From: Phycisphaerales bacterium
Lineage (GTDB): Bacteria > Planctomycetota > Phycisphaerae > UBA1845 > Fen-1342
DNA: 34,373 nt
Direction: 5' to 3'
NCBI GenBank assembly: GCA_003162245.1
Contig: PMMM01000176.1
Location: forward strand, 1 to 34,373
The notes below the pieces were generated by a model. It was not told where the DNA came from. It saw only the letters and a program-made list of their open reading frames with translations, and searched no databases. The position numbers were made by a program, and so were the translations under genes. Each line of letters begins with the position of its first letter. The stretch's first letter is position 1. This document shows positions 1 to 8,326 of the stretch, piece after piece.

Positions 1-319
1 CCCACCGCCGCGCCAGAACCGCCGTCAGGGCGCCGGCCGCCGCCTGCGCCAGCCGCGCCGCGAGTAGCCCGCACGTGCCCGCCCACGCGAACAACGCGAG
101 GAACAGCGGGTAGAGCGGCATCCGCGCGGCGTGCCGGCCGTCGTCACTGACGAGCGCACAATCCCGAACGAGATGGGTCGCAAGCTGCCAGTGCAGCTTC
201 TCGTCGTCGTAGTCGAATGCCGGCCCGTGCGTCGCCCAGCGGTACGCCGCCCACCCCGCCCGCAGGGCCAGTGCGACCCCGAACAGCAGCCAGCCGGAGC
301 CAACCAGGCGGCGAATCAC
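1..319 (-). CDS. GT39-type membrane glycosyltransferase, N-terminal part (runs off window)
   Basis: The reading frame starts at a GTG (317-319) that overlaps the tilS stop codon in the pattern GTGA, and it stays open to the window edge (106 codons). The translation begins with a hydrophobic helix (about residues 6-22). A periplasmic-loop-like stretch follows with 'FDYDDEKLHWQLATHLVRD' and 'ARMPLYPLFLALF', then a second hydrophobic, alanine-rich helix. The acidic pair after the first membrane helix and the 'P.YP.FLA' segment are typical of GT-C fold glycosyltransferases of the GT39/PMT-like group, which use lipid-linked sugars at the membrane. The 4-nt overlap with tilS suggests translational coupling. 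Family assignment rests on the N-terminus only; substrate is unknown. Confidence 0.68.
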   Translation of the reverse strand, partial: MIRRLVGSGWLLFGVALALRAGWAAYRWATHGPAFDYDDEKLHWQLATHLVRDCALVSDDGRHAARMPLYPLFLALFAWAGTCGLLAARLAQAAAGALTAVLARRW

Positions 320-1785
320 GGTGCGTCCAGTGGCCGCACGGCGGCGGGCGTGAGCACAAGGCGCAGGGCCGTACGCGTGGTCGGCCGGAGCTTGGCTCGC
401 TCGTCGATGCGCCACGGCATGACCCACAGCACGCCGCCCTGGTCGCAGAGAATCCCGATGCGGGCCCGCATCTGCGGGTCGATCTTCTGCTCGCCGAAGA
501 AATCGCCGATCGTCTTGGCGCCGGGGTTGCCGAGCGGGCGGAAGCGGTCACCCTCGTGCCGGCCGCGAACGAACACCGGCTGACGCACGCGGTCGAAGTC
601 GAGCCACTCTTCGAGGCGATTGGTGTTCCGCCGCAGCGCCTCGATGCGCTCGGCATCCACCGCGTGGACTTCGGCGAGCAGCTCAAACCCGAGCTGCGGT
701 AATACCGTCCGACCGGGGCAGGTAACGAACACCGTTTCCAGCGCGACGGCCGGTCCCTCATCCTCCAGCGGCCGGAATTCGAGGCGCTCGTACTGCTTCC
801 GGACGACGACCGGCCCGGGGACGTGCACCTCCTTCCCGCTCGCCGGGTCCCCGGTCAGCCGCAGGATCGCCTCAATGTTCCCGAAGCTGAGGTCCTGCTC
901 GCCGCCGGCCGCGAGTGCGATCGCCCGGCGCACCACCTCAGCCTGGATGATGTGCTGCTTGCCGGTTAGCGCGTGGACGTTCAGCGCGACGCGCCGCCCC
1001 TCCTGCGAGATGACCAGGGCCTCGAACGTGCGGGCCGCGGCGTCATCCAGGTACGTTCCCAGCCAGCGGGCGTGCTCTGCCAGCCGGAGCAACGCCTCCA
1101 CCACGTTTGGGTTGAGTTGCTCCGCCAGCAGCGGCATGACCGTGTGCCGGATGCGCCCGCGCGTGAAGTCCGGCGAGCGGTTGGTACTGTCCTCGCGCGT
1201 CGTCAGCGCGCGGGCTGCGCATAACTCCTCGATCGTCGCCCGGCGTTGCTGCAGGAAGGGCCGCACGAGCCGGATGTGGCTGCCCGGGCGGAGTGGCCGC
1301 ACGTCGTGAATGCCGACCAGCCCGCGCAGGCCGGTGCCGCGGCAGATGCGGTGCAGCACCGTCTCGGCGTTGTCGTCGGCATGATGGGCGACGGCGACCA
1401 GCTCGCTGCCGGCGGTCAGCGCGACGCGCTCGAGGAAACCGTAGCGGTGCGAGCGGGCGACCTCCTCGGTCGAGCCGCCATCGCGCGCGACTGCGCCCGG
1501 GACATCCGCGCGTTCCACGTGAAACGGGACGTCCAAACCCTCGGCGATCCGGGCGGCGAAGGCGGCGTCCTCGTCGGCTTCCGCGCCGCGCAGACCGTGA
1601 TGCAGGTGGGCGGCGTGGAGTCGCCAATGCAGCTCATGTCGCTCGGAGAGCCCCGCCAGCGTGTGCAGCAGGAGCGTGGAATCGGGCCCGCCGGAAAGGC
1701 CGATAACCCAACTGGCACCCTCGCCGAGCAGGTTGCGGGTCGCCAGCCAGTCGCGGATCTGATCGAGAAAGGCGTCCCAGGTCAC
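316..1785 (-). CDS. tilS: tRNA(Ile)-lysidine synthase TilS
   Basis: TilS attaches lysine to C34 of the CAU-anticodon tRNA-Ile in the cytoplasm, using ATP, so that the tRNA reads AUA. The PP-loop signature SGGPDS lies at residues 31-36, followed by an 'HAAHLHHGLRG' segment and 'AHHADDNAETVLHRI', both typical of TilS. The C-terminal TilS_C-like domain is visible as 'EGDRFRPLG', 'KTIGDFF' and 'GVLWVMPWRID'. At 489 aa it is a full-length bacterial TilS with substrate-binding and C-terminal domains. The start is GTG (1783-1785). No purine-rich ribosome-binding site precedes it, and a TATACT box ends only about 10 nt upstream, so the mRNA may be leaderless. It overlaps the downstream membrane gene by 4 nt. 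Confidence 0.95.
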   Translation of the reverse strand: MTWDAFLDQIRDWLATRNLLGEGASWVIGLSGGPDSTLLLHTLAGLSERHELHWRLHAAHLHHGLRGAEADEDAAFAARIAEGLDVPFHVERADVPGAVARDGGSTEEVARSHRYGFLERVALTAGSELVAVAHHADDNAETVLHRICRGTGLRGLVGIHDVRPLRPGSHIRLVRPFLQQRRATIEELCAARALTTREDSTNRSPDFTRGRIRHTVMPLLAEQLNPNVVEALLRLAEHARWLGTYLDDAAARTFEALVISQEGRRVALNVHALTGKQHIIQAEVVRRAIALAAGGEQDLSFGNIEAILRLTGDPASGKEVHVPGPVVVRKQYERLEFRPLEDEGPAVALETVFVTCPGRTVLPQLGFELLAEVHAVDAERIEALRRNTNRLEEWLDFDRVRQPVFVRGRHEGDRFRPLGNPGAKTIGDFFGEQKIDPQMRARIGILCDQGGVLWVMPWRIDERAKLRPTTRTALRLVLTPAAVRPLDAP

Positions 1786-1795
1786 AATACGAGGG

Positions 1796-1801
1796 AGTAT
1801 A
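1796..1801 (-). promoter_or_regulatory. Putative -10 box (TATACT) of tilS
   Basis: On the minus strand TATACT ends 10 nt before the GTG start of tilS. A normal transcription start would fall about 3-5 nt before the GTG, leaving no room for a Shine-Dalgarno site; the intervening bases are pyrimidine-rich. The -35 region at the right distance is poor (TTTCGC). The same TATACT box is found ahead of rplK and the PEP-CTERM gene. Confidence 0.4.
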
Positions 1802-1855
1802 GAACACTGCTGCGGGCCGCGAAAGGTCCAAGTGTCGCGAGCCGCGACGGAGAAC

Positions 1856-1911
1856 GTAGCGGCCGGCGCCCCTGCCGGCCGTAGAAGGCCAAAAACCCTT
1901 CCACGGCCGGC
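1856..1911. repeat. Palindromic intergenic repeat (REP-like) between tilS and VWA gene
   Basis: The sequence begins GTAGCG, then forms a perfect 7-bp stem (1861-1867 with 1874-1880) around a 6-nt loop. The same right arm can instead pair onward: 1874-1882 with 1903-1911 is a perfect 9-bp stem, continued by 6 more pairs including one G-U (1883-1888 with 1897-1902), giving a 15-bp hairpin with loop CCAAAAAC. Related copies occur at 5837 and 5858. The hairpin lies just past the VWA stop codon and may also stop transcription, although its T-run is in the loop rather than after the stem. Confidence 0.6.
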
Positions 1912-1925
1912 ACCGCGCTCGGTCC

Positions 1926-4202
1926 CTACGGCTCGGCAGGAGCCTCGCCCTCCCGCACTGGCGCCTCGCCCGCCTCTGCGACGGTCTCGAAGGCTTGGTC
2001 GCCGAGAACAACGAGCACGCGCGGGCCGAGGGCGAAGAACGGCTTCAGCTCCGGGTGCTTCGCCAGGAGCGCGAAGTACTCGTCGCTGAACGCGGCGACC
2101 TTCGTCGGCTGAAGCTTCTGGTTCCAGGTCGTGTCGGTCCAGCGGCCGTCGGTCCAGACGAACGCCCTGTCGCCCACGTGACGCACGAGAAGTTGACCGG
2201 CCTCATCGCGCGCGTACGCGTCATGTTCGGCGGACGGCGCCGTCGCGTACTCGGCCTCCTTCAACTCGACGGAGCGTCCTACCGCCGCGCCGCCGGACAC
2301 CGACGCTGGGATGCCGGCGCGAACGCCCGCCTGCTTGTCCGCCTCGCCTAGCCGGCGCAGCATCGGCTGCATCGTGTCCGACTGCGTCCAACTGCCTGGC
2401 GACTTGCTTCCGTCCTCCAGAATGAGCGCCGACGTGTAGGGCGTCACGATGCCGTAGCGTTTTGCCAGCCGCACGACCTCGTCCACCAGCTCCTGGTTCG
2501 ACCCGTGCAGGCGGATTTGATCGAGCAGGTACGCGACCTTGCGGTTGGCCCACAGCCGCGGCAGGAAGTCGCCGCCCGGCTCGAGCGCGGGGAACGTGGC
2601 TTCATACCCCACGGTCCGCGCCGTGCCGCCGGCTTGCCCTTCGAGTCGGATCGACGCCACGCCAGAGCCGTCGTACCGGCCGAAGACGACGAGATCGTTG
2701 CCGCGGAAGAGGTCGGGCAGCGTCTGCGGGTACACGTCCGAGACGCTGACGCCGGTGACGTGCAACGTGAGATTGGTGAGCACCGGGCTGGCGAGGCGGG
2801 TGACCATCGCACCCAGCTTCAGCTCGAGGTCCTCTTTCTCGGTGCAATAGTCGCGCGTGCCGCGGGTGGTCTCGGCGAGCTTGTCCAAAAGCTGCGTGTT
2901 CACCTCCGTGCCGACGCCGAGGACGTGGAAACGTACCGAGCGGCCGTTGCGCTCGGCCACGTCTTTCAGAATCTGCTCGGGGTTGGTGATGTCCACGGTC
3001 GGTTGGCCGTCGGTCATGAAGACGATCAGGTATGGGCGCGCGCCGTCGCGCGGGTCGTTCTCCAGCGCATTCAGCAGTGCCGCGTGGATGTTCGTCCCGC
3101 CGAGCGCCTTCAGCTCGCTCGCGTACTTCGCCGCCGCCTGGCGCGCATCCGCATCGGCCGCCACCAGACCATCGCGGAACGGATGGACTTCGCTGCTGAA
3201 CGCGAGGATGTTGAAGCGGTCGCGCGGGTTCAGCGCGTTGACGCAGAACGTCAGCGCCCGCTTGACCTGCTCCAGCTTCGGCCCGGCCATGCTGCCCGAC
3301 GTGTCGATCACGAACGCGATGTCCTTGGGCAGGACTTCTTCGTCAGCCGGCTCGACCCGCGGCGAAATCCGCAGCAGGAACGTCCCCGGCTCGCCCGCCC
3401 CACGGTGCGCCAGCACCGCCACGCCGAACGCCGCGTCCTGGCGCTGGTAGTACAGCAGGAAGTCGCGGTCGGGCGTGACGCGGCCGGCCTCGTAGCTGAT
3501 GGTGGCCTCGCGGGCGCTCGGCCGCGTGATGCGGCACTCGTGCGTGGGGCTGAAGACGCTCGCCAGGGGCAGCGTGCTGGCGAGCTTGACGTTCAGCACA
3601 AGCTGGTCGAGCGGCGGTGCGCCGGCCGATTCGCGATGCAGCGGCTGCCGGAACTGCCCCAGCCCGCCCTGCTCGGTCAGCGTCTGCGAGTAGCGCAGCT
3701 CGACCTCCACCTTGCCGTGCGGCGGAATGGGGAAAATCCGCGCTTTGAACAATCGCGAGCCGAGATATTCGAGCAAGCCGGGATCGCGCGCCCGCCGCAC
3801 GATTTCCTCGTACGTCTGGCGGGCGGCGTTCGCGTCGAGTACTTCGCCGTGGAGCGTTTTGCCGTCGACGGTCATGGCGAAATCGCCGACCGCGACCTCG
3901 TCCGGCAGCGGGAAGACGTACGTGCCCTCGACCGGCTGGTCGAACGGGCTCTGGAAGCTCTGCCGGACGGTCGTCACTGCGACGCCGTCGGTGATCTCGG
4001 CCTGGACGTTGAGCGCTTGGAGCGTCAAGCGGACTTGGCCGGGCGATGGCGGCCGCGGGTGCGGCATAGGCGGCTGCGGGTGCCTTGGTAGCGGGGGCGG
4101 GACGATGATGATGTCTCCCTGGGCACGCGCAGTCGGCACCGCGCCGAGCGCGGCCATAACTGTCAATCCGACAAAAAGCGACAGGTAAGGCCGGTGGTTC
4201 AT
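1926..4202 (-). CDS. Exported VIT/VWA (inter-alpha-trypsin inhibitor-like) protein
   Basis: This 758-aa protein has a Sec signal peptide (residues 1-28, cut near ARAQ), a proline-rich linker (34-54), a VIT domain (about 56-175) and a von Willebrand factor A domain (about 294-480). The metal-site (MIDAS) motif DTSGS is at 300-304, with 'GGTNIH' and 'MTDGQPT' as the later metal-site elements. Such proteins bind partners through a divalent metal outside the cytoplasm; the partner is unknown. ATG 4200-4202 is chosen because AGGAG sits 7 nt upstream and the signal peptide begins there. The frame is open much farther upstream, but that extension is antisense to the S41 gene and not protein-like. 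The last residues 'GEAPVREGEAPAEP' look encoded by a repeat element that has invaded the 3' end. Confidence 0.88.
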   Translation of the reverse strand: MNHRPYLSLFVGLTVMAALGAVPTARAQGDIIIVPPPLPRHPQPPMPHPRPPSPGQVRLTLQALNVQAEITDGVAVTTVRQSFQSPFDQPVEGTYVFPLPDEVAVGDFAMTVDGKTLHGEVLDANAARQTYEEIVRRARDPGLLEYLGSRLFKARIFPIPPHGKVEVELRYSQTLTEQGGLGQFRQPLHRESAGAPPLDQLVLNVKLASTLPLASVFSPTHECRITRPSAREATISYEAGRVTPDRDFLLYYQRQDAAFGVAVLAHRGAGEPGTFLLRISPRVEPADEEVLPKDIAFVIDTSGSMAGPKLEQVKRALTFCVNALNPRDRFNILAFSSEVHPFRDGLVAADADARQAAAKYASELKALGGTNIHAALLNALENDPRDGARPYLIVFMTDGQPTVDITNPEQILKDVAERNGRSVRFHVLGVGTEVNTQLLDKLAETTRGTRDYCTEKEDLELKLGAMVTRLASPVLTNLTLHVTGVSVSDVYPQTLPDLFRGNDLVVFGRYDGSGVASIRLEGQAGGTARTVGYEATFPALEPGGDFLPRLWANRKVAYLLDQIRLHGSNQELVDEVVRLAKRYGIVTPYTSALILEDGSKSPGSWTQSDTMQPMLRRLGEADKQAGVRAGIPASVSGGAAVGRSVELKEAEYATAPSAEHDAYARDEAGQLLVRHVGDRAFVWTDGRWTDTTWNQKLQPTKVAAFSDEYFALLAKHPELKPFFALGPRVLVVLGDQAFETVAEAGEAPVREGEAPAEP

Positions 4203-4460
4203 GGTCAGGCTCCTGCTATGGGACCCGCACGTGCAAGCTGTGCGGGCCAAACCCTGGATTCGCGCCACATCGACAGGGGCTTGGACGCCGGTGCGGCGCC
4301 GGAGTTCCCCGTCCGATCGGGCATTTCGCCACCTGTGCCCCCTGCCCGTCCGGGCGGTTCCTTGTGGCACCCCCACGGCGCCGGTAGAGTGAACCGGCGG
4401 CCGAAGGCCCGCGCGACGGCCCACAGGCCGGCGAAAACCGCAGCAGGAGCACGTGTGAGG

Positions 4461-5840
4461 ATGGCATCCGCAGGCATGAACGAGCGCCGTCCGCGCTGTC
4501 GAGCCCTGCGGGCGGGCGGTTCGCCAAGTCGACGCTGGCCCCGGGGGCTGCTCCTGGTTCCTACCCTGCTCCTGCTCACGCTCGCCGGCTGCGCCGCCGG
4601 CGGCCGCGCGGGCGAGCATCAACTGACGCGCGACGAGCGCCAACTCAACGTGGACTCGTTCGACCTGATCTGGCGGACCATCCGTGACGAGCATTTCGAC
4701 CCGGCGCTGGGCGGTCTGAACTGGAATGCCGTCCGCAACGAGCTGCGTCCGCAGGTCCGCCGGGCCCACACGATGCCCGCGGCACGCCACGCGATGAGCG
4801 ACGCGATCGAGCGGCTGAAGCAGTCGCACTTCGCCATCATTCCGATGACGGCGTACGCGGGGATGGCGTCGCGGCACAGCGACGGCGGGGAGGGCGAGAC
4901 CGGCCTGGTAGTGCGTGTGCTCGACGGGCACGCGCTGGTGACTGCGGTCCGCCCCGGCTCGCCGGCCGAGCAGGCGGGCGTGCAGCCGGGCTGGGAGATC
5001 GTGCGCGTCGCGGACGACGACGTGGCACCCGCGCTGACGCGGATCGCGGAGTCGTACGCCACTTCCACGATGCAGCAGTACATGCTGGTCGCGGCGCTGG
5101 CCGGCTGGCTCGCGGGCCCGATCGGCCAGCCCGTAACCGTAACGTTCCAGGCCGCGGACGATCGGCAGACCGTCCTCGACCTCACGCGGGCGGCGCCCGA
5201 GGGGCAACTGGTGCGGTTCGGGCACCTCCCGCCGCTGCACCTGCGCTTCGAGGCGCGCCGCATCGAGCCGGACGTCGGCTACATCGCCTTCAACCTCTTC
5301 TTCGACCCGGCCACGCTGATGCCCGCGTTCGAGCAGGCAGTCGGGTCGTACATGAACACGACGCGGGGCATCATCATCGACCTGCGCGGCAACCCGGGCG
5401 GCCTGGGCGTCATGTCGATGGGCATGGCCGGCTGGTTCGTGTCGCACGCGGATCAGCCGCTCGGTGTCATGCGCACGCGGAATGCCGAGATCAAGTTCGC
5501 GATCTTCCCGCGCGCCCAGACCTATGACGGGCGGCTCGCGATCCTCGTCGACGGCTGCTCGGCCTCGACCGCGGAGATCATGGCCGGCGGACTCCAGGAC
5601 CTCGGCCGGGCCCGGATCTTCGGCACACGCACCGCCGGCGCCGCGTTGCCGTCGCAGGTCGTACGCCTGCCCAACGGGGACGGCTTTCAGTATGCGACGG
5701 CGGATTACGTGACGACCAGCGGGCACAGACTGGAAGGCGTCGGCGTGACGCCGGACGTTGAAGTACAGCCGACACGGGAGCAACTGCTGGCCGGGCATGA
5801 CCCGGTGATCAACGCGGCCGCAGCCTGGATTCGCCAGTAG
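4461..5840 (+). CDS. S41-family (tail-specific protease-like) lipoprotein
   Basis: The 459-aa product begins with a basic segment and a lipoprotein signal: hydrophobic run 30-40, lipobox LAGC at 41-44, Cys44 as the lipidation site. A PDZ-like domain (about 140-235, 'PGSPAEQAGVQPGWEIV') precedes an S41 domain (about 260-440) with 'GYIAFN', 'IIDLRGNPGG' and 'GCSASTAE'. Ser369 aligns with the catalytic serine of E. coli Tsp. The lysine of the Ser-Lys dyad (in GKG) is replaced by Ala394 in 'TAGAALPS', so this belongs with lysine-less tricorn/IRBP-like S41 members or is inactive. His123 in 'KQSHFAI' could be the tricorn-type histidine. The start at 4461 has AGGAG 11 nt upstream; ATG 4476 is an alternative. 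The frame is open upstream to 4194, but that part is not credible. Confidence 0.87.
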   Translation: MASAGMNERRPRCRALRAGGSPSRRWPRGLLLVPTLLLLTLAGCAAGGRAGEHQLTRDERQLNVDSFDLIWRTIRDEHFDPALGGLNWNAVRNELRPQVRRAHTMPAARHAMSDAIERLKQSHFAIIPMTAYAGMASRHSDGGEGETGLVVRVLDGHALVTAVRPGSPAEQAGVQPGWEIVRVADDDVAPALTRIAESYATSTMQQYMLVAALAGWLAGPIGQPVTVTFQAADDRQTVLDLTRAAPEGQLVRFGHLPPLHLRFEARRIEPDVGYIAFNLFFDPATLMPAFEQAVGSYMNTTRGIIIDLRGNPGGLGVMSMGMAGWFVSHADQPLGVMRTRNAEIKFAIFPRAQTYDGRLAILVDGCSASTAEIMAGGLQDLGRARIFGTRTAGAALPSQVVRLPNGDGFQYATADYVTTSGHRLEGVGVTPDVEVQPTREQLLAGHDPVINAAAAWIRQ

Positions 5841-5887
5841 CGGCCGGCGACAAGGATGTAGCGACCGACCCCCGTGTCGGCCGTTGC
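5837..5887. repeat. Palindromic intergenic repeat, one and a half copies
   Basis: GTAGCGGCCGGCG at 5837-5849 matches the first 13 bases of the repeat at 1856 and contains the TAG stop of the S41 gene. A fuller copy at 5858-5887 starts GTAGCG and forms a 7-bp stem (5863-5869 with 5876-5882, one A-C mismatch) around a 6-nt loop, the same geometry as the copy at 1856. One base pair is G-C there and A-T here, a compensatory change that argues the folded form matters. Confidence 0.55.
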
Positions 5888-5941
5888 ACTCGGATTGGAA
5901 CTGAACTGAGGACCCAAGCAACAAACCAAGGAGACCACCGG

Positions 5942-6817
5942 ATGAAGCGCTGGCATGTAACGACGGGGCTGGCAATCACGACCTTGGCGGCGTGCGGACT
6001 GCTCGCCGCCGCTTCGCGCGCGGCGGCCCAGGAAAAGCCCAAGCCCGCCGAGACGGCCAAGTCCGACGAGAAGCTGCCCAAGGCCGAGGACATCATCGCG
6101 AAGTCCATCGAGGCGATGGGCGGCAAGACGGCCATGGAGAAAGTCCGCACGCGTGTCTTGACGGGCGCGCTCGAGTTTCAACCGCAGGGTATCAAGGGTA
6201 CTTTCACCGCGTACACCGCCGCCCCCAACAAGAGCTACGAGGCCGTCGAGATCGAGGGCGCCGGCAAGGAAGAGGCTGGGTCTGACGGCGACGTGTATTG
6301 GACGATCTCGACGGCGATGGGGCCGCGGCTGCTGGAGGGCGAAGAGAAGGAGACCAAGGCGCGCGAGACGGTCTTCAACGCCGAGTTGCAGTGGCGCAAG
6401 CTCTACGCCAAGACCGAGTGCACGGAGACAGCGGACGTGGATGACCACCCCTGCTACAAGGTGGTCTTCACCCCCGCTACCGGCGCGCCCGTAACCACGT
6501 ATTACGACAAGAAGTCGTATCTGCCGGTCAAGCAGGAGACCACGGTCTCCGGCCCGATGGGCAAGATGGCGCTCACCACGCTGCTCGAGGACTACCAGAA
6601 ATCCGACGCCGTCCTGATCGCGCGGCGCATGACGACGCTGGTCGCCGGCGCCCCCGTAAAGCAAATCATCGTGATCGAAAAGATCGAGCAAAACACGGAC
6701 ATCCCCGCCGACCGTTTCGCCCCACCGGAGCCGGTCAAGGCGCTGCTCGCCAAGTCCAAGGCGGAGACCAAGCCCGCCGCCGGCGAGAAAGAGAAAAAGG
6801 CCGAGTCCAAGCCGTAG
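5942..6817 (+). CDS. Secreted protein of unknown function, LolA-like fold suspected
   Basis: This 291-aa protein has a Sec signal peptide (residues about 1-29, ending SRAAAQ) followed by a charged linker. 'AEDIIAKSIEAMGGKTAMEKVRT' is the usual opening of periplasmic proteins in the LolA/outer-membrane lipoprotein-sorting superfamily. Beta-rich sequence follows, with 'YYDKKSYLPVKQETT' resembling their later strands. The last 35 residues are Lys/Glu/Ala-rich and probably disordered. AAGGAG is 8-9 nt before the ATG. The family link comes from sequence pattern only, and a function cannot be given. The next gene starts 32 nt downstream with its own ribosome-binding site, so the two may be co-transcribed. 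Confidence 0.8.
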   Translation: MKRWHVTTGLAITTLAACGLLAAASRAAAQEKPKPAETAKSDEKLPKAEDIIAKSIEAMGGKTAMEKVRTRVLTGALEFQPQGIKGTFTAYTAAPNKSYEAVEIEGAGKEEAGSDGDVYWTISTAMGPRLLEGEEKETKARETVFNAELQWRKLYAKTECTETADVDDHPCYKVVFTPATGAPVTTYYDKKSYLPVKQETTVSGPMGKMALTTLLEDYQKSDAVLIARRMTTLVAGAPVKQIIVIEKIEQNTDIPADRFAPPEPVKALLAKSKAETKPAAGEKEKKAESKP

Positions 6818-6849
6818 GCCAGGCTGCGGCTCGACTAGCGGAGGGTCCG

Positions 6850-8292
6850 ATGCTCCGCGAATCGTACCCCTACTACCTCGGCGGCGTGGCGGTCGCCGCG
6901 AACACCGACCTGCCGGTGACAAACAAGTACACCGGCGCGGTCGCGACGCGCGTCGCGCGGGCCGACCGGACTGTGGTCGCCCAGGCGATCGGCGCGGCGC
7001 AGGAAGCGTTCGCCGCCACGCGGCGTATGCCCGCTTTTCAGCGCCAGGCGGTGCTTAGCCACGCCGTCGAACGTGTCACGCAACGACAATCTGAGTTGGC
7101 CGAGGCTCTGGCAATCGAGGCCGGCAAGCCAATCCGCGACGCCCGCGGCGAAGTGACGCGCCTCATCGACACGTTCCGCATCGCCGCCGAAGAGGCCGTC
7201 CGTATCGCCGGCGAGTGGCTCCCGCTGGACATCAGCCCGCGGGCCGCGGGGTACCAGGCGATCGTGCGGCGGTTCCCGCTCGGGCCGTGCGCGCTCATCA
7301 CGCCGTTCAACTTCCCGATGAACCTGGTCGCCCACAAGGTCGCGCCGGCGATCGCGGCGGGCTGCCCGTGGGTGCTCAAGCCGGCCTCCGCCACGCCGGT
7401 CGGGGCGCTCATCCTCGGCGAAATCCTGGCGGAGACGAAGCTGCCGCCCGGGGCGTTTTCGATCGTGCCGTGCAGCGCCGCCGACGCCGAGCCGCTGGTG
7501 ACCGACGAGCGCATCAAGCTGCTCAGCTTCACCGGCTCGCCGGACGTGGGCTGGAGCCTGAAGGCGCGGGCTGGGCAGAAGCGCGTTACGCTGGAGCTGG
7601 GCGGCAACGCGGCGTGCATCGTCGATCGCGACGCGGACCTCGACTTCGCCGCCGAGCGCATCACGAGCGGCGCGTTCTACCAGTCCGGGCAGAGCTGCAT
7701 CAGCGTGCAGCGCATCATCGCGCACCGCGCGATCTACGAGGCTCTCAAGGCGCGGCTGATCGAGCGCGCCACCAAGCTCAAGGCCGGCGACCCGCTCGAC
7801 GAGCAGACGTTCCTCGGACCGCTTATCACCGAGGCGGACGCGCTCCGCATCGAGCAGTGGGTTGGCGAAGCGGTCGTGGCCGGCGCACGCGTGCTCTGCG
7901 GCGGCCACCGAGACGGCGTGTTCTACGAGGCGACATACCTCGAAAACGTCGACCCGCGGCAGAAGATCAGTTGCATCGAAGTCTTCGGTCCCGTGGCGAC
8001 AATCCAGCCCTTCGACGAATTCGCCGACGCGGTCCGCATCGCGAACGACAGCCGCTATGGCCTCCAGTGCGGCGTCTTCACGCAAGACCTGCGGCACGCG
8101 TTCTACGCCTACGAGGAACTCGACGTCGGCGGCGTGATCGTCAACGACATACCGAGCTTCCGCGTGGACAACATGCCCTACGGCGGCGTCAAGCACAGCG
8201 GCCAGGGCCGCGAGGGCGTCCGCTACGCGATCGAAGAGATGACCGAACGCAAGCTGCTCGTGCTGAACCGGGCGGGCGAGCTGACGCCGTAG
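6850..8292 (+). CDS. NAD(P)-dependent aldehyde dehydrogenase
   Basis: A complete 480-aa aldehyde dehydrogenase superfamily enzyme, which oxidises an aldehyde to the acid in the cytoplasm using NAD(P)+. Visible landmarks are 'ITPFNFP' with Asn154, cofactor-contact Lys177 in 'LKPASATP', 'FTGSPDVG' (227-234), the general base Glu249 in 'LELGGN', and the catalytic Cys283 in 'GQSCISVQR'. The late motif 'EVFGPVATI' is also present. The closest general look is to the lactaldehyde/glyceraldehyde-3-phosphate-type non-phosphorylating group, but the substrate cannot be read from sequence. GGAGGG lies 4 nt before the ATG. The gene ends 34 bp from the convergent oxidoreductase gene. Confidence 0.95.
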   Translation: MLRESYPYYLGGVAVAANTDLPVTNKYTGAVATRVARADRTVVAQAIGAAQEAFAATRRMPAFQRQAVLSHAVERVTQRQSELAEALAIEAGKPIRDARGEVTRLIDTFRIAAEEAVRIAGEWLPLDISPRAAGYQAIVRRFPLGPCALITPFNFPMNLVAHKVAPAIAAGCPWVLKPASATPVGALILGEILAETKLPPGAFSIVPCSAADAEPLVTDERIKLLSFTGSPDVGWSLKARAGQKRVTLELGGNAACIVDRDADLDFAAERITSGAFYQSGQSCISVQRIIAHRAIYEALKARLIERATKLKAGDPLDEQTFLGPLITEADALRIEQWVGEAVVAGARVLCGGHRDGVFYEATYLENVDPRQKISCIEVFGPVATIQPFDEFADAVRIANDSRYGLQCGVFTQDLRHAFYAYEELDVGGVIVNDIPSFRVDNMPYGGVKHSGQGREGVRYAIEEMTERKLLVLNRAGELTP

Positions 8293-8326
8293 GGTACGGC
8301 CGCAGCGCACCGCTCCCCTCCCGACC

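Noticed and set aside
2505-4091. 528-codon plus-strand frame inside the VWA gene
   Set aside because: A shadow of the VIT/VWA gene; composition is Arg/Val/Leu-rich with no motif.
4203-5975. 591-residue N-terminal extension of the VWA frame
   Set aside because: The extension is antisense to the S41 gene, low-complexity, and the signal peptide with AGGAG begins at 4202.
6835-8310. 491-codon minus-strand frame antisense to aldehyde dehydrogenase
   Set aside because: The plus-strand frame carries all ALDH catalytic motifs; the antisense frame carries none.
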